From Glandiceps talaboti (taxonomy: Eukaryota > Hemichordata > Enteropneusta > Spengelidae), in contig NC_135570.1 of the NCBI RefSeq assembly GCF_964340395.1, forward strand, positions 10,767,822 to 10,831,821: DNA of 64,000 nt. Reading direction: 5' to 3'. Below are positions 1-12,120 of the stretch, in pieces; position 1 is the first letter of the stretch, and every line of letters starts with the position of its first letter. Position numbers and translations under genes: made by a program. The notes below the pieces were generated by a model, which worked only from the letters and a program-made list of their open reading frames with translations, was not told the DNA's origin and searched no databases.

Positions 1-678
1 CACGATCTTTTTTGATAACTACAAGTGTCCTCCCAGAACCTGGTTCTCTGTCATACATGTATAAAGACCCCCTATCATTGTTCAGACTTCTTGTGGACCC
101 CCTATCATTGCTCAGATTTCTAGAAGACCCCCTATCAGGTTTCCTGGGCAGACTCAGACTTTGGGTTCTGTCGTAACTTAAAGAAGTCCTACTTGCACTA
201 CTTTCTTGTAACATACTTAATCTTTGCCTTCTCTCTCGTAGCCTTTCATATGCTGCAGCTGCTTTATTTTGTAAGTCAGCAACTCGTGACTTCCGTTCAG
301 AAATTTGATCACTTGCTAAACTATCGTAGGATTGACTTGATGACAGCATATCTGACATGTGATATGAGCGTCCAGTGTCTTCATAATTTGTTGTTTTGTG
401 TGCCAAAGATTGTTGCAAACGTCTTGGCGGACTCACTTCTTGCGATCGTCTTGGCGGGCTTCCTTCATCATAGCTATCCCTAGTATCCATTGTACTGCTA
501 CTGTGTTGAGAATATGTTTCATATTGACGTGACCTGCCCCGTTCCAACAACCTTGCATCAACTTCATCATAACCGCGCTTTGAGCGTTGATTTTGCAGAG
601 ATCGAGGTCGTTTATGAACGAGGTTATCATGTGCAGTTAAGTGCTGGCTGTGACGTTTGTTTGGTGGACTGTGCATTC
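1..678 (-). CDS. PTPN13: PTPN13-like exon 6 (long basic linker, truncated by window edge)
   Basis: Acceptor TTTTACAG at 679 onward, then 678 bases with no stop in the carried frame. The text is rich in Ser, Arg, Gln, Asp and Tyr, with a basic start (HSPPNKRHSQH), two SPPRR-type motifs and a predicted helix NKAAAAYERLRERRQRL. Near the window edge a 10-residue unit DRGS-R-LSN occurs about three times in tandem (plus-strand bases about 62-140). Low complexity suggests a disordered region before the FERM domain. No donor is seen before base 1. Confidence 0.82.
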
Positions 679-3600
679 CTGTAAAATATTAACATAAAGA
701 TGACCCCAAATATATCAGTCAAGCGTCAGCCGTTATACTTCTGACATGAAACATGAATTGACAATAGACAACCTGACACTGTAGTAACAGCTGTTCAAGT
801 GGCTACAATGAAATGGAAATACAATAACAATATATATGAGGTGTCTTTGATTGTCAGAAACTGTGGATCAAGTAATCATCTGTTCGCACTGTACTTTTTC
901 ACCTTTTAACCATTTACACTGACTAAATACGATATGCCCTCTATATTGGACACCTTTTGCACACTGACATTCAGCATGACAACTTAACTACTTACAAAAT
1001 AGCAACTATAAATTATGAATTTTCGATACATATTTGCTGAAATGTGATATAAGCATACACAGGGAAATGCCACTACATCTGTTACAGTCACATATCTACA
1101 TGTAGCTTTATAGATTATAATATAATGTAACAATGTACAAACCTGATTGGTCCCTGAGTTCACCTGGGTTGTGTTGAAAACCAATCGGTGAGTCTTGGCC
1201 ACCAGCACCACTGCCAATGCTAATCTCTAGACCGAGGCTGGATACCTGGGTTGGATAAACAACATGCAAAATTAGTGAAAATGCTTTCCAATGATGAAAA
1301 ATATATAAACACTGCAGAATGAGAATAGAGACATACTAGAGTACACTGTTGAGAAAGCTGACATTTCATGCATAAACCCTTCTTCATTGTAAGCTATCAT
1401 CTTCACACTTCAAGATCTACATGGTATGACTACATATCATTACGATTGAAGTAATATTTACTTTTATATTCCTGAAGAAATTAGCTCATAAAGAGAATGG
1501 GTTTATACCTGATACATCAGCTTTTCTACAATTATTTTGAAAATATATTTATTTTGATTAACAAATTATGACTTGTTTAATGTTTCAAATACAGCTAGTT
1601 AACAGATAGTTTGTAAGAATACGACGTGTCATAGCATGCCTATTGTATAGCACTCACAGGGGTTGATCTATTACCCAGCTAAATACACCCCCATACCCTG
1701 GTGTACATAGAGATCCTTACCTGGTCCATGCTTCCCATCACTGTCTTGGCTAACTTACTAATATGGTAGGAGTATGGAAGACTTGAACCACTACGCTGCC
1801 CATTCAAGGTACAAGCCTAAAGCAAAGACAAAACCAAACAAATATAGCATTAGTATGATATCTCACATTTCATCCTTCTCAATTGTGTAGAATTATTTTT
1901 TTAAATAAATATTTTGCTGACACCATGACAACTACACACTACCATTTTGTAACAGACAATGTTGCCTGCGTTGTGTTGTGTATAATCCTATCCATTTCAC
2001 GAGAATACACTACAGGAATCCCCCAAGTTCCATACGTAAGCTGTAATGACTTTAAAGGTTGAGCTTGACCAACAGTTAGTTTTACTGTAACTAAATGTTT
2101 CTGTCATAGGGTGAGCAGAAATACTTCACTTACTATACACTGTCACACTAACTCACGTACTCAAAGTGACGTGTACTCATCACTGACTACAAATAATTAT
2201 CTCTCTACTCATATTCACCAATTTTAGTACAAACAGGTGTTTTGATGAATACACACTGGTAAATGATGGAAGTCATAATCTAGTTAGACAAACACAGTAG
2301 TCTACATGTTTCTCACAATCACCCACTCCAATCACAGACAATTGATTCCTGTATTATGAATAATCCTATAACATTCACTTGAATACACACCAGGAAATTA
2401 TCCAAGTTCCGTAACAATGTGTCCTTGTTTATGTCATAAATGAAAGGAAATGACATGACAGTTGAACTTGACTAACAGTTGTTTTACTAAAATCTTCCAT
2501 CTGAAGTACACTCAAGGATTTGTGGTTGTTGCAATGTGTACACTCTTTTTATCATTCTGTGTTCAGCTATTGGTTAAAGCTGCACTAGCTGCAACTGAAA
2601 CATTTCTTGGTACTGACGTAACAACTTACTCATAATATTGTACACCTTGCACAGTATTGAATCATCTGTGGGTAAACATATTTGTGTAGCAGTATGCACT
2701 GTTTCTGTTTTATTGACATGGTGTATGGTGTAACATATCCAATCAAATTAATTTTTGTTTCCAAAAATCACCACCCCAAAGAATCACAATTTCAACTTAT
2801 TACTATACTATAGTACTTACAGATAAAATACACCAGTCCTCTATTTGACATTTACATATGTATGGTATTTTAACAATTTTCAGTGAACCGTTGTCTGATC
2901 AACAAAATAACACCCCAGTTACAGCTAGCACAGGTTTAACAGAAGCAACAATTAAGACAAATTAAAATCTAGGAATGAAATACGGCTGATTGACAGAGAT
3001 ATAGAAAAGGTTGGCCCATAGACCACGGAGGGTCTATGGTTGGCCCAGAATAACGAATGATCCATGTAAGCCTTATATTAAGATTGTATGTTTGCAGAAA
3101 TCCCTGCACCTTTGGCACATGAATATGTTATTGTATTTCTAGGCCAGTATGTCCTTACTAAGTTAATGTGATGAACAGGGATTGAAATACAGTCCTGTAA
3201 ACAATGCTTCATCTAGACACCTCTAGACACATACCCATCAACTTTCAGTCAATCTACTCTGTAGGTTTTGAGTTTAACATTTCACCAAAACGCTTACCTA
3301 ACTTCAATATTACAATTTGTAAAACAGGAAGTATGCCATCATTATATTCATGATTTGTATAGTTATCTGCAACATATGACTAGTTTCACATCTCATTAGA
3401 CAAAGAAGTTTTATAATGCTTTCCTATCAAATGCAATGACAGAATATCTATTCAACCCTATAATGGGATTAGTATTAGCAGTATTAGAAAATTCAATACA
3501 TGTGTTTGATACTCTCTATGTGGGTGAAACTTTTCATGTATAACTGTATGTGGGTGAAACTTTTCATGTATATCTGTATGTAGGTGAAAATTTTCATGTA

Positions 3601-5273
3601 TAACTGTATGTGGGTGAAAATTTTCATGTATAACTGTATGTAGGTGAAAATTTTCATGTATATCTGTATGTAGGTGAAAATTTTCATGTATAACTGTATG
3701 TGGGTGAAACTTTTCATGTATATCTGTATGTAGGTGAAAATTTTCATGTATAACTGTATGTGGGTGAAAATTTTCATATATATCTCTTGTATGTGGTAAA
3801 AGTTTTCATGTAAATATTTCTGTATGTGGTGAAACTTCATGTATATACATGTATCTCTGTATGTGGTGAAACTTTTCATGTATATCTCTGTATGTGGAAA
3901 AAGTTTTCATGTATATCGCTGTATGTGGGTGAAATTTTTCATGTACATGTATATATCTTTGTATGTGGGTGAAATTTTTCATGTATATACACAAATACAC
4001 ATATGTGGTGAAACTTTCCTTGCATATTTCCTTTTTTGCAGCAATCTTCACATGACATAGTCTTGTAGTAAGACTTGGATCTACACTCAGAAAGTTGTCA
4101 AACAAAAGCCGTGGATGACAGTACCTCTCAAGTATAAACGCCCTCTATGTTCACCTTCGTGCAATGCGATATTTGGTCGCCTAATATCAAAAGAAACCTG
4201 ATGATCTGGCAGCTTGGCTATACAGGACAAGGCTTACATTTAACAAGTATGACTTGAAGGTCCAAATTTCAAACATATATCTGAGAAGTATTTTGGGGGT
4301 GAACGTGTCTTATGGCAAAGTTAAATCTGACAGACTGCGCCAAAAAAGTGTGTCACTACTTTCCACAGTTCCTAACAAAACTTGATAGCGATCCCTTCTT
4401 TTGAGAAAAAAACAAAGAAATAAAGTTAAAAAATTGAAAGAATTCTTACCTCTAGTATATGTATAAGGGCCATTCTGGTTGAAGCATTCTCTTCACACAT
4501 TGATAGCAATAATGAATCTAGATTCCGACTAAGTTTGACACGCTGACCAGGTTTTAGTTTATAGTTGGCAGCCCAGTATAGTGTCATACCCAGTGAGTAG
4601 ACATACATCTGTCAATAGAGATATCAAAATTCTAGTTTTAATAGAAATGATGACATCATTTGTAGCAATTATAATATTTATTATTTTTTATGTTTATACA
4701 TATATTATATTACTGTACATGTTTTCATTGGGCCGCAAACTCAACTAGTTTGAACAAACTATTTTTGTGGCCCAGTCAGAAGTTTAAAGTTATTTTTATA
4801 TATATATTTTTTTCTCATTGCCGATGTGTTTGCTTGATAATTTCATTTTCCTCACTTGATATGTAAATTTGGTTGTTGTTTTTTCGACCTCTGGCAAATA
4901 AATAATAATTAATAATAACATTAGAGTGATAAAGTTTTAACATAGCTATTACTCCAAAGATCAATTTTTTGGTTTTGGTTTCTGATATTTACCATGATGA
5001 TGTTACTTACTTAATCCAGGGTTGAGAAAGAAGTTCCTATTTTAGTGGATGAACATCACACCAACAAATTCTACAATGTGATTAGTACAGCAGTTTGGCT
5101 AAATTTACTATCACTATGAGACTAGAATTTTATGTACTAAACTTTATGTGTTCATTTTTGAAATTAAAGATGACTGACGTAATTGACATTTAATTGATAA
5201 CTTTCCATGGCAACAAATAATTTTTGTTAATATTCAGTGAAAGTAAAGGGGAAAGATTTCTTTTCATTTTTTT

Positions 5274-5328
<55 letters not shown>

Positions 5329-8300
5329 TGATCGATCAATTGATTCAATTAATTTTGGAGGGGAGGGCTAAAAATGCAATATTCATACTAGTTTGATTCG
5401 CTGCATTAACTTTTTGGATGGTGGGTGAAGGTGGGGGTGGGGTGTGTGAGGGGTGGGGGTGTGTGAGGGGTGGGTGAGGGGTGGGGGTGGGGATGGGGTA
5501 TGGGTTAAAGTGTAATAATCATATTTCATACAAATGAACTCTTACCTTTTCCACAGCAACATTTGAGGCAGTAGAGATACCAGACAATACTTCAGGAGGT
5601 ACATATGGTTGGTTTTCAGGATGTCTAGCATTGGTATTCTCAGCAAACCGTATCTTACCATTTGGAGACAACAACAAAGACCTTGGTGTGATGATAAAAC
5701 TTGTACCAATGTCTGTACGGGCTTCACCTAAAATTAAATATATAAAAGTTGTACCGATGTCTGTATGGGCTTCACCTAAATATCAAATGTAGTTGTGCCA
5801 ATGTCTGTACGGGCTTCACCTAAAAATCAAATGTAGTTGTGCCAATGTCTGTACGGGCTTCACCTAAATATCAAATGTAGTTGTGCCAATGTCTGTACAG
5901 GCTTCACCTTAATATCAAATGTAGTTGTGCCAATGTCTGTACGGGCTTCACCTAAATATCAAATGTAGTTGTGCCAATGTCTGTACGGGCTTCACCTAAA
6001 ATTAAATGTATAACAATTGTACCAATGTAAAGGGATTCACCTAAAATCAAATATATAAAGTTGTACCAATGTCTGTACGGGCTTCACCTAAAATCAAATT
6101 ACTATTTTTCATTTATTTCAGAAAATATCCACATACACAGAATATGAAAATAAGGGAGAGAAGAAAACATACTATAGAGGAAATGACAAATCCACTTACA
6201 CAAAACACTCAACAACATACTATTAAATGAAATCATATGTGACATGATAGTTGAAACACAGTACAAATACACTGTAACTACATTTATTACAAAATTCAGA
6301 CAGCGTTATGAAAATGTCACAAAATATATGAAATTTTACCACATCAGGTGGACAAAAAATGTAGTGGAGAATTGTAACTTGGAAAGCTGATGATGACAAA
6401 ACACCAACCAAACATGTACATGTACGTATTGAACCTTGTTTGAACTTGTTTTTTTTTTAAACACGGTACTGGCAATTCACCAATTACTATATTTTTATGT
6501 GGAAAACACAGAAGCAGTATTACATTCCCTGGGGAACATTTGGTCAGTTTTTAACAGAATCGGATTGATTTCACTACATGGAATATCTACCATCACAAAA
6601 AAAAAAAAAATTATTTTAAAAATAGCTATCATTGTATGAATAAGGATCATTTCTTGCTGGGAATCAGCTACCCTGTCATATCACAGGAAATTAGCATAAT
6701 ATTTATATAAATCAATTTACACATCATATTATTATTCAAACTATTGACAATTTATATCTAACTATCCCACTGCATTGTACACTGTTCTTTTTGTATACAG
6801 AGGGCACCAGATGGTTTGTCACTGGAGGAAAGTATTGACAAACATTTGGAGAACATATGTTTTATTTCACAATAAACAACTGCTACTCTGGTTTCAGTAC
6901 TTGTCCAAGAAAAAATAACAATATAATTGCAAGATATGTACATATCAAAGGAAGTCTTTGTTATGTTTGCGTACTCTAAGCCAACTAACTGTTCTGGAAA
7001 TTCCCATTTGCATATAATTTGCATAGTGACAATTTCAGACCCATCGTTGAGAGTGTAATACCCGTATAAAGGCCAGGAATAAATTCTTACATTTCAAAGT
7101 CAAAGACTGACAAATTTTAGCAAACGATTTTATAATTTTGAAAATGGCCAGCACTGAAATGGTTTAGTCTGCTTGGTATCCTTGCTCAAGTCTCGATGAT
7201 TTTTTCACACTTTTGTTTGAATAAAAATTTTCCTGTATACAATTGTGTTCATTTGTGTGAATAGCAACCTGAGTGAGTGATTGCAACGAGTCAGGTGAAC
7301 CACTAAGTATTGGAAGACTACTCATAACGTAGCCTGTTTATTGTGCTGTCAAGATACATCATTAGCTGGTTGTACCTCCTAGCCCTCGTATTCTCTGCTA
7401 GTGTCAAGATACATCATTAGCTGGTTGTACCTCCCAGCCCTCGTATTCTCTGCTAGTGTTAACAATATTGTCAAATGATTCCTGTAGTCATACCCCAGAA
7501 GTTGTTATCATGGTTATTCAGCACCCGCAAGGTTAATTAAATTTACATCACATATATGTAAATATCATGTAAATTAATACATCACATAGCATAACACATG
7601 TATATTAATCTAAATACTGATTCATTTGAAAAACAACAATCTGACTAGTTGTCATGGCTGAAGGAACTACATGCTGTCATCAACCAGGCTATTGGGTGAA
7701 AATTTTCAATTCATTATTATCAGTTTTGACAATGTAATCAGTACAAGCGGAGAATACATGGGCTAGGAGGTATGTATGACCAGATAATGATGTATCTCGA
7801 CAGTGCAGTAAACAGACTGGAGCTAGGAGGAGTGCCCAGCTGACGATGTATCTTGTAAAAAAGCTAACTAGTAACTGGGAAAAAATTTTAAAAGTTGACA
7901 CATTTTCCTTCACACTATTTGAAATGCAAAACAAATTCAAAACATTTGAAAAGACAAAAAAAAAATCTCTCAAGGGATTGGTACCTGTCTATCTGCTTGG
8001 TGGCATACTACTTTGATTTCTACAGAATTCTGTGTTGTGTAAAGTTTGCAAATACATGTACATGTACATCATATAAAGCCAATCACAAGCACATTACATT
8101 CTTTAGTCAGAGTACTACCCTGGTATTGATTTACAATGCATGCACTAAATTTAGAGTTCCAGGGATCCAATGACCGAACATTCATGTACTACAAGTACAA
8201 GCACATACTTAGAACTTCTGGCCTTGTACTAGAGACCTTTGGTCTTTCTTTGTAAATAACTGAGCAATTTAGCTATGAAAAATAGCTGTTTTGCAGAGCT

Positions 8301-9960
8301 GTAGAAAAGTTGGTACACAACAAAAGAATGATCCCATCAAATGCTTATGGTTCCATAGTCTTGTAGTAAGACCTGGGATCTGTGCTTTGAGGGTTACTGA
8401 ATAAAGTTCACATGTATTGAGAACCTGACCTTCGGTGGCCTTCACAGTAAACGGAATAGCTCACACCTCACAAGACTAATGCTTCCACTGCACTAATGCA
8501 AGAACCTGAGACTGAATAATGGGCCTTTAAGTTAATGTAATGATGTTTTGATGCCCTAGTTGCACTCCATCTACACCATTTTAAGTGTCCTTATGAATGT
8601 AATAAATGGTCTCTCAGTCAATCTATAACAATGGACTTCAAACCCTCTAGTACACTTCTAAATGGGTCAGTGATTTTCAAAGACTGTAACAAGTTGTCTT
8701 ATGTATACTTCATCGCCATGACGATACCAAAAAACATGTCTATTCTTTTGTAACCTTAAGTGACATAGTACTGGTGTCCCTGTTTGATGGTGATTGTTGA
8801 AGTCATCCCATTGTCAGGGTATTTCTTTGGAGCACTGTTTTCATAAACACAGACAGTATTCATGTACATGTAATGTATGTAGAAAATCGTAACAGATATT
8901 CCATTATTTTTGCCTCTTGAAAACTACATCAAAACTTTACACAGTCCATAGATTTGTTCAGGTATCACCATCTCAAACCAGTCATTTGGGTCATAACCTT
9001 GGGATGGCAGCCTTTGAAACTTTTTTCTATAAAGGTCCATGGGAAAAACCTTCCAAATTATATGCTGATATGGCTTTTAGTGTATACATGTATGCACCAA
9101 AACTGTGAAATCATCTTCCAACAGATCTGCGACTGATAAAATTATTTGAGGCAAATCTTCAAATACTCATATTACGTCAATGTTATTGTTGAAGTGGTTG
9201 TGTCTTAATTTTTATGGGTTTCTGGTGTGTCCTGTATTGTTTCATATCATTTGTCGTTTTTAATCAAACTGTTGTGATTTCATGATGTAAACAGTATAAA
9301 CAGTCCTGACTATTTCATTGTTTGTCAACAAACTATATATATTTCACGGGGAAAATCCTCATAGAGTTTGCTCACATGATAGTTGCTTCAGTAAGTTGAA
9401 ATATGAAATACAAATTGCGGAAAACATAGCTCTAGTTTACAGCTATTATTCAGCCTTTATAAATGTTGAAAACCAAGTTTATTACCACCTAGAGAGTCCT
9501 ATTGTAAGAAATAGTATCATTTATTCTGGAGCAACTTTATACAGCTCTACAAAACAACTGTTTTTAACACCCACATTTTAATCCTAATCTGACAAAGGTC
9601 TTTAAAAAAGAAAACAAGTGAAATCCACTGTCAGTAAATGCAGTTCGAAGTATAATGCATTTACTATATTTTCATATACTTTTATATGCTAAATAAAGCT
9701 GCCACATTTAGTTACACATCCTCTGCTCCAGCTTTACCACAGGTGGAAAGACATGGTCAAATATGTCTTTTCATAATCATATAGTAACATTATATTAACC
9801 TTGTAGTAAAGTTACCCAAATTCTTACCTTTGAGGAAGATATCTTGCAACGATTCTCCACTCTGACACAAGACACTCCACAGCTCTTCTTCCTGCAGAGG
9901 TCCATTCTGGACTTCCAAGGCATCCTGAATGGACACCGGAATTCCTTCTAACACTGGCAT
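1..9960 (-). CDS. PTPN13: PTPN13-type KIND-domain protein, 5' part of gene (exons 1-6, runs off the window)
   Basis: Six exons, high to low: 9961-9828 (ATG at 9960-9958), 5727-5546, 4608-4450, 1816-1721, 1245-1143 and 678-1. All joins are GT-AG and keep one open frame of about 450 residues. Residues about 8-190 form a KIND (kinase non-catalytic C-lobe) domain: GPLQEEELWSVLCQSGESLQ, then TPRSLLLSPNGKIRF, PPEVLSG, then YSLGMTLYWAANY and LLLSMCEENASTR. The rest is a basic Ser/Arg/Gln-rich linker containing YERLRERRQRL, which resembles the PTPN13 linker. In known PTPN13 a FERM domain, PDZ domains and a tyrosine phosphatase follow; none is visible here because the gene leaves the window. KIND domains are protein-binding and lack kinase activity. 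FRMPD2 shares the KIND-FERM-PDZ start, so the absent phosphatase leaves some doubt. The gene is divergent to the RhoGAP gene on its right. Confidence 0.88.
679..1720. other. PTPN13-like introns 4 and 5 (679-1142 and 1246-1720)
   Basis: AT-rich intron sequence either side of exon 5. I see no repeat, transposon or further exon in either. Confidence 0.6.
1143..1245 (-). CDS. PTPN13: PTPN13-like exon 5 (linker)
   Basis: 103 bases, phase 0 in, one base carried over. It encodes VSSLGLEISIGSGAGGQDSP and a short tail. Supported by acceptor CAACCCAG, donor GTTTGTAC, an open frame, and correct phase to both neighbours. No domain is visible. Confidence 0.75.
1721..1816 (-). CDS. PTPN13: PTPN13-like exon 4 (KIND C-terminal end)
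   Basis: 96 bases, phase 0 to 0, 32 residues beginning ACTLNGQRSGSSLPYSYHIS and ending VMGSMDQ. It matches the KIND tail of vertebrate PTPN13 in position and spacing. Acceptor CTTTAG, donor GTAAGGAT. Confidence 0.85.
1817..4449. other. PTPN13-like intron 3 (between exons 3 and 4)
   Basis: AT-rich intron. It holds a small stem-loop at about 3018-3052 and a 30-bp minisatellite at 3513-4020. A short stretch near 4055-4110 recurs near 8350-8400 and looks like an interspersed repeat. No other exon is supported. Confidence 0.6.
3513..4020. repeat. 30-bp minisatellite
   Basis: About 16 copies of a unit like CTGTATGTGGGTGAAA followed by TTTTCATGTATA. Units alternate between GGGTG and AGGTG variants and between TATAA and TATAT ends, a higher-order pattern. 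Repetitive open frames on both strands here are artefacts of the 30-bp period. Confidence 0.92.
4450..4608 (-). CDS. PTPN13: PTPN13-like exon 3 (KIND C-lobe helix)
   Basis: 159 bases, phase 0 to 0, 53 residues beginning MYVYSLGMTLYWAANYKL and ending HILE, between acceptor TTGACAG and donor GTAAGAATT. The YSLGMTLYW motif is a KIND hallmark. Confidence 0.92.
5273..5345. repeat. (AATC)n microsatellite with palindromic tail
   Basis: About 13 AATC units, ending in the self-complementary stretch AATTGATCGATCAATT. Confidence 0.95.
5400..5510 (+). repeat. G-rich tract next to PTPN13-like exon 2 donor
   Basis: Degenerate GGGGTG/GTGAGGGG repeat with many runs of three to five G on the plus strand, the template strand for PTPN13-like. 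It lies about 35-145 bases beyond the exon 2 donor. Several four-run combinations could form a G-quadruplex. Confidence 0.8.
5546..5727 (-). CDS. PTPN13: PTPN13-like exon 2 (KIND middle)
   Basis: 182 bases, entering in phase 1 and leaving in phase 0, 61 residues. It begins GEARTDIGTSF, contains TPRSLLLSPNGKIRF and PPEVLSGIS, and ends VAVEK before donor GTAAGAG. The acceptor is TTTTAG. The acceptor and first ~22 exon bases are repeated eight more times just upstream in the intron. Confidence 0.9.
5728..6092 (-). repeat. 44-bp tandem repeat carrying copies of the exon 2 splice acceptor
   Basis: On the minus strand each unit reads TTTAG then GTGAAGCCCGTACAGACATT, the acceptor and start of exon 2. 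The CACC landmark occurs at 5725 (real exon edge), 5773, 5817, 5861, 5905, 5949, 5993, 6038 and 6085, so spacing is mostly 44 bases. The copy at 6038 is degenerate. Inter-unit sequence also matches intron next to the true acceptor, so the unit spans the intron-exon border. Confidence 0.93.
7318..7835. mobile_element. Foldback element, possibly larger (about 7170-8000)
   Basis: The left arm (about 7330-7445) and right arm (about 7722-7830) are inverted copies: TACCTCCTAGCCCTCGTATT against the complement of GGGCTAGGAGGTATGTATGA, and matching ATGATGTATCT stretches. The left arm carries a tandem duplication of about 58 bases (near 7350-7402 and 7403-7456). Weaker inverted similarity continues outward. 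No coding capacity; a non-autonomous DNA transposon is the likely origin. Confidence 0.7.
8450..8535. mobile_element. Fragment of the CTTAAAGGCCCA MITE family
   Basis: Ends ACTGAATAATGGGCCTTTAAG, similar to the right end of the element at 28416-28604, including the ACTAATG..GAACCTG block before it. The other end is not clear. Confidence 0.5.
9520..9605. mobile_element. Fragment of the CTTAAAGGCCCA MITE family
   Basis: AGCTCTACAAAACAACTG then ATTTTAATCCTAATCTGAC and GGTCTTTAA match one half of the repeats at 13.8-14.2 kb. Confidence 0.5.
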
Positions 9961-9961
9961 C
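9828..9961 (-). CDS. PTPN13: PTPN13-like exon 1 (first coding exon, KIND start)
   Basis: The acceptor CTTTTCCAG lies directly before GATGCC, so the start codon is the second base of this exon and a non-coding exon must lie upstream. It encodes 44 residues beginning MPVLEGIPVSIQDALEV, plus one base, and ends AAAG with donor GTAAGAA. The SIQDALEV..GPLQEEELW stretch is the KIND N-terminal signature. Confidence 0.88.
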
Positions 9962-11694
9962 CTGGAAAAGCACAACCGAATGGAAAAACAGTCAATTTTC
10001 ACTTACTAGTTAAAGTGGAATGCCTTTACAGTAAATGAGTGAATGGAATTTCCAACACTTGGAGTTTTTAAGTAAACATTTATGCACACTATAAACTACC
10101 ACAGGAGACTGTAGGATATCATATATGTTGACTTATTGATATCACTGGTATTTTATTACAAATGTCACTGGTGGTGTGTGTGTGTGTGGGGGGGGGGGGG
10201 GTAGCTTTTAGTCAAATCAAAACAGGGTTTGACCTAGACATAATAGCAACACAAATGATTTTGTGCTGAACGTATCAACAATTTGGAAAATCTTGAAAAC
10301 TTAACCTGAAACCAAAACTTACTTCAAGACACTTGTGGACACCCCGGAGAGTCTAATTTAAATGTAATCAAAATTTAATAATTATTATTGATTTCATGGA
10401 AGTCACAAAATTGTTTAGTATCCTTCACGTGTCCATGCTGAGCACATCGCCAAAAAGTTTTGAAGTTACTAGGACCTTCTTTCTTGGTGGATCCATGTCA
10501 ACCCGTCAAGGAAGAAGCTAGGTCATAGCAATTTCAAAAATTTTAGGTATTAATGCTATTTCTATGGGGAGGGAGGAGGGGTGGGGTGGGGTGGTACATT
10601 ACATGTCTTTTTTTTTGTTTACAAGTTAGGAAAAACAATTACATACTTAATTTGCTTAGTATGAACACATGAAGAATATTGACCTTATTTCAAAATAACT
10701 AAAAGGAACATTTGATTTCTTGTTACCGCCAAAACTTACTATTCATATGCATTGATTACTGTAGGCACGAATGAGAATAAGTTCACCTTCTTGTACTATT
10801 TTGACCCTCTAGCATGAGGTCAAATGCTATCGCAGGTACCAAGAATTAGAAAAACTTTCTCTCAAAACTTATATATTGTAAATTTGCTGAAAATACCCCT
10901 ATACCAGTGTATCATAATATGCAAAATTTCACAAAATCTTGACTCTGGTCTAAAAATTTAAAGGCAGTGTATGACCTATAGAGGACACAATATCAGAAAC
11001 ATAGCTATATACATGTAGGTGTATTTCCAGTTTAAGTATTCCAACCATGATAGAGAAATGAAACTAATGGGTGTATCTGTGTTTAAATTTCATATATTGA
11101 GTTTCATTCTATTGTTTTATAGTTTCAATTCACACGATATTTAGACATACATTACATCATGGAGCTGGTATGGAAACTAATTATTATTCTTTTTATTGAA
11201 CATCTCTTGAAATAGGAGAAACAAATTATATAGTCTGATTGCAGACGAAGATATCATTACAGATGTGCATGTACACATAACTTCCCTGTTTGGAATTATG
11301 AGATGTAAGTAGACATTCCATGGTTTTTGTACAATTAACCAAATTATTCTAATTTTTGTTTATGAAATTTCTCAATAAGGAACTTGCAATAAATTAAAAA
11401 CCCTAAATCATATATCATGTTGTCAAATTAAAATTTCTACTCTGAGTCAAACAATTTCTTGGAAAGGAATCCCAAATTTTCGCTGACATCACCAAGGAAA
11501 AACTATAATGTACAATAGTCTGCTGTCAATAGTATATACATATCCATGACGATGCCAATGAGATGTCAGCAAAAATTTGGGATTCGCTTCCAAGAAATTT
11601 TTTGACTCAGAGAATAAAAATTTTCATTTGATACTATGGACTCTGACTCCATGAACATTCAGTGTTGTATATTTCATATGTGTATTTTATGCTT

Positions 11695-12120
11695 CTTTCA
11701 GTTTTCTGTTCATGTAATTTTGACACAAGTTATTGTGCATATCTGTAATTTTGACAAATTAGTATGTCTATAATTTTGAAAGAAAATATGCACATCTGTA
11801 ATTTTGACACAAATTGTACGCAAATCTGTAATTTTGACAAAAATTAGAGTGCACATCTGTAATTTTGACACAAATTAGTAGCACATCTGTAATTTTGACA
11901 CAAGTTAGTATGTACATCTGTAATTTTGATACATCTGTAATTTTGAGTATCCACATCTGTAATTTTGACAAAAATTATTAGCACATCTGTAATTTTGACA
12001 CAAATTATTAGCACATCTGTAATTTTGACACAAATTATTAGCACATCTGTAATTTTGACACATCTGTAATTTTGACAAATTATATCCACATCTGTAATTT
12101 TGACACAAATTATGACACAT
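11695..12120. repeat. 27-30 bp minisatellite
   Basis: About 15 copies of CACATCTGTAATTTTGACA plus a variable 8-10 base spacer such as CAAATTATTAG. Some units are shortened to 17 bases (near 11930 and 12060). Cys/Asn/Tyr-rich reading frames here are artefacts. Confidence 0.92.

Larger units (their letters stand above)
6093..9827. other. Remainder of PTPN13-like intron 1 (between coding exons 1 and 2)
   Basis: AT-rich intron holding the large foldback at 7318-7835, a small interspersed repeat near 8350, and two MITE ends at 8450-8535 and 9520-9605. No exon is supported. Confidence 0.55.

Noticed and set aside
3493-3879. 128-residue open frame of MKIFTYIQ-type repeats
   Set aside because: A product of the 30-bp minisatellite, open because the period is a multiple of three. 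No start context or splice support.
11695-12120. Regular repeats that look CRISPR-like
   Set aside because: The host is an animal genome, spacers are short and nearly identical, and unit length varies.
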